A stretch of DNA of 5,499 nt from Palsa-504 sp003136255 (GTDB lineage: Bacteria; Actinomycetota; Actinomycetes; Streptosporangiales; Streptosporangiaceae), in assembly GCA_003136255.1 (NCBI GenBank), contig PLDT01000606.1, positions 1 to 5,499 of the forward strand, written 5' to 3'. The position numbers and the translations under genes are program-made. Positions 5,064 through 5,499 of this stretch are shown piece by piece. Under the pieces are notes generated by a model, which did not search any database, had not been told where the DNA came from, and saw nothing but the letters and a program-made list of their open reading frames with translations. Every line of letters begins with the position of its first letter. The stretch's first letter is position 1.

Positions 5064-5499
5064 AGGCGTCCCGAGGTGCTGCGCGGAGACCTGCGCCGGA
5101 TCCTGATTGAATCCCTGCCGGCGGAGACGATCCAGTGGGAACGCAAGCTCCTCGGCGTGTCGGCACTCGGCGACGGCCGATACGAGCTGACCTTCGCCGA
5201 CGGGCCGACCGTGACCACCAGCCTCCTCGTCGGCGCCGACGGCGCCTGGTCGAAGGTCCGGCCGCTGCTGTCAGACGCCGAGCCCGAGTATGTCGGCACC
5301 ACGTTCATCGAGGCCTACCTGCACGACGCCGACGAGCGGCACCCCGCGACCGCCGAAGCCGTCGGCGACGGCGCGATGTACGCGCTCACCCCGGGAAAGG
5401 GGATCGTCGCGCATCGCGAGGCGGGGAACATCCTGCACACATACGTCGAGCTGAACCGCCCCGCCGAGTGGATCGCCGGCATCGACTTCACCGACGCCG
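5064..5499 (+). CDS. TetX-like FAD-dependent monooxygenase, lacking N-terminus (3' end outside window)
   Basis: This frame gives about 145 residues of a class A flavoprotein monooxygenase, running off the window edge. It begins at RRPEVLRGDLRRILIESLP, which matches the family segment RPExxRxDLRxxLLxSL found roughly 110 residues into TetX-like enzymes. LLVGADGAWSKVR follows (fragment residues 54-66), the conserved DG motif contacting FAD and NAD(P)H, and later TFIEAYLHD and MYALTPGKGIVAH fit the substrate-domain sheet. The N-terminal GxGxxG FAD-binding fold is absent: the upstream sequence is the antisense of a TetR tail. An in-frame ATG at 4944 would give a chimeric protein, but its first 40 residues are antisense shadow. 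Family members oxidise aromatic or polycyclic compounds; resistance to tetracycline should not be assumed. As it stands the enzyme should be inactive. Confidence 0.75.

Noticed and set aside
4010..5308. Long minus-strand open frame across the SDR, the 2-N gap and the monooxygenase
   Set aside because: It only stays open because of GC bias; it is antisense to the SDR and the monooxygenase, and the TetR tail on this strand is in a different frame.
5064..5499. Tetracycline-resistance gene tetX
   Set aside because: The resemblance is to the broad TetX-like flavoprotein family; the fragment lacks the FAD-binding N-terminus and the family has many other substrates.

Overview
The window is high-GC DNA with strong third-position G/C bias, GTG starts and clear Shine-Dalgarno sites. 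The protein types are those commonly seen in Streptomyces-like or related Actinobacteria. It looks like draft-assembly sequence: there is a 56-base run of N at 2828-2883 and a 2-base N run at 4768-4769, and genes are cut at both. A third break, near 5058-5070, has no Ns.

Region 1 (1-2827, plus strand) is a tightly packed three-gene operon for a MacB/LolCDE-type ABC exporter. It holds a membrane-anchored, HlyD-like adaptor with a peptidoglycan-binding-like domain (5' end outside the window), an ATPase with every nucleotide-binding motif intact, and a MacB/FtsX-type permease that runs into the N gap. The ATPase start overlaps the adaptor stop (GTGA), and the permease starts 23 bases before the ATPase ends, so translation is probably coupled. 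The three proteins would form one envelope-spanning export machine; its substrate cannot be read from the sequence.

Region 2 (2884-4117) holds a minus-strand class I SAM-dependent methyltransferase (2998-3744), which converges on the exporter operon. A 373-base non-coding stretch (3745-4117) lies between it and the next gene. That stretch contains several dyads, a short coding-like minus-strand tail ending at 3949, and one copy of a 15-base repeat whose inverted partner lies just after the first gap.

Region 3 (4118-4769, plus strand) is a short-chain dehydrogenase/reductase. It has a clear NAD(P)-binding motif but leucine where the YxxxK catalytic lysine is expected, and its C-terminus is lost at the second gap.

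Region 4 (4770-5499) holds a minus-strand TetR/AcrR-type C-terminal tail lying head to head with the middle of a plus-strand TetX-like FAD monooxygenase. Both genes lack their N-termini, as if the divergent promoter and both 5' halves had been removed by deletion or misassembly.

I see no RNA genes, CRISPR array, transposase or convincing new multi-gene system. The points most worth checking are the TetR/monooxygenase junction, the lysine-less SDR and the inverted repeat flanking the methyltransferase.
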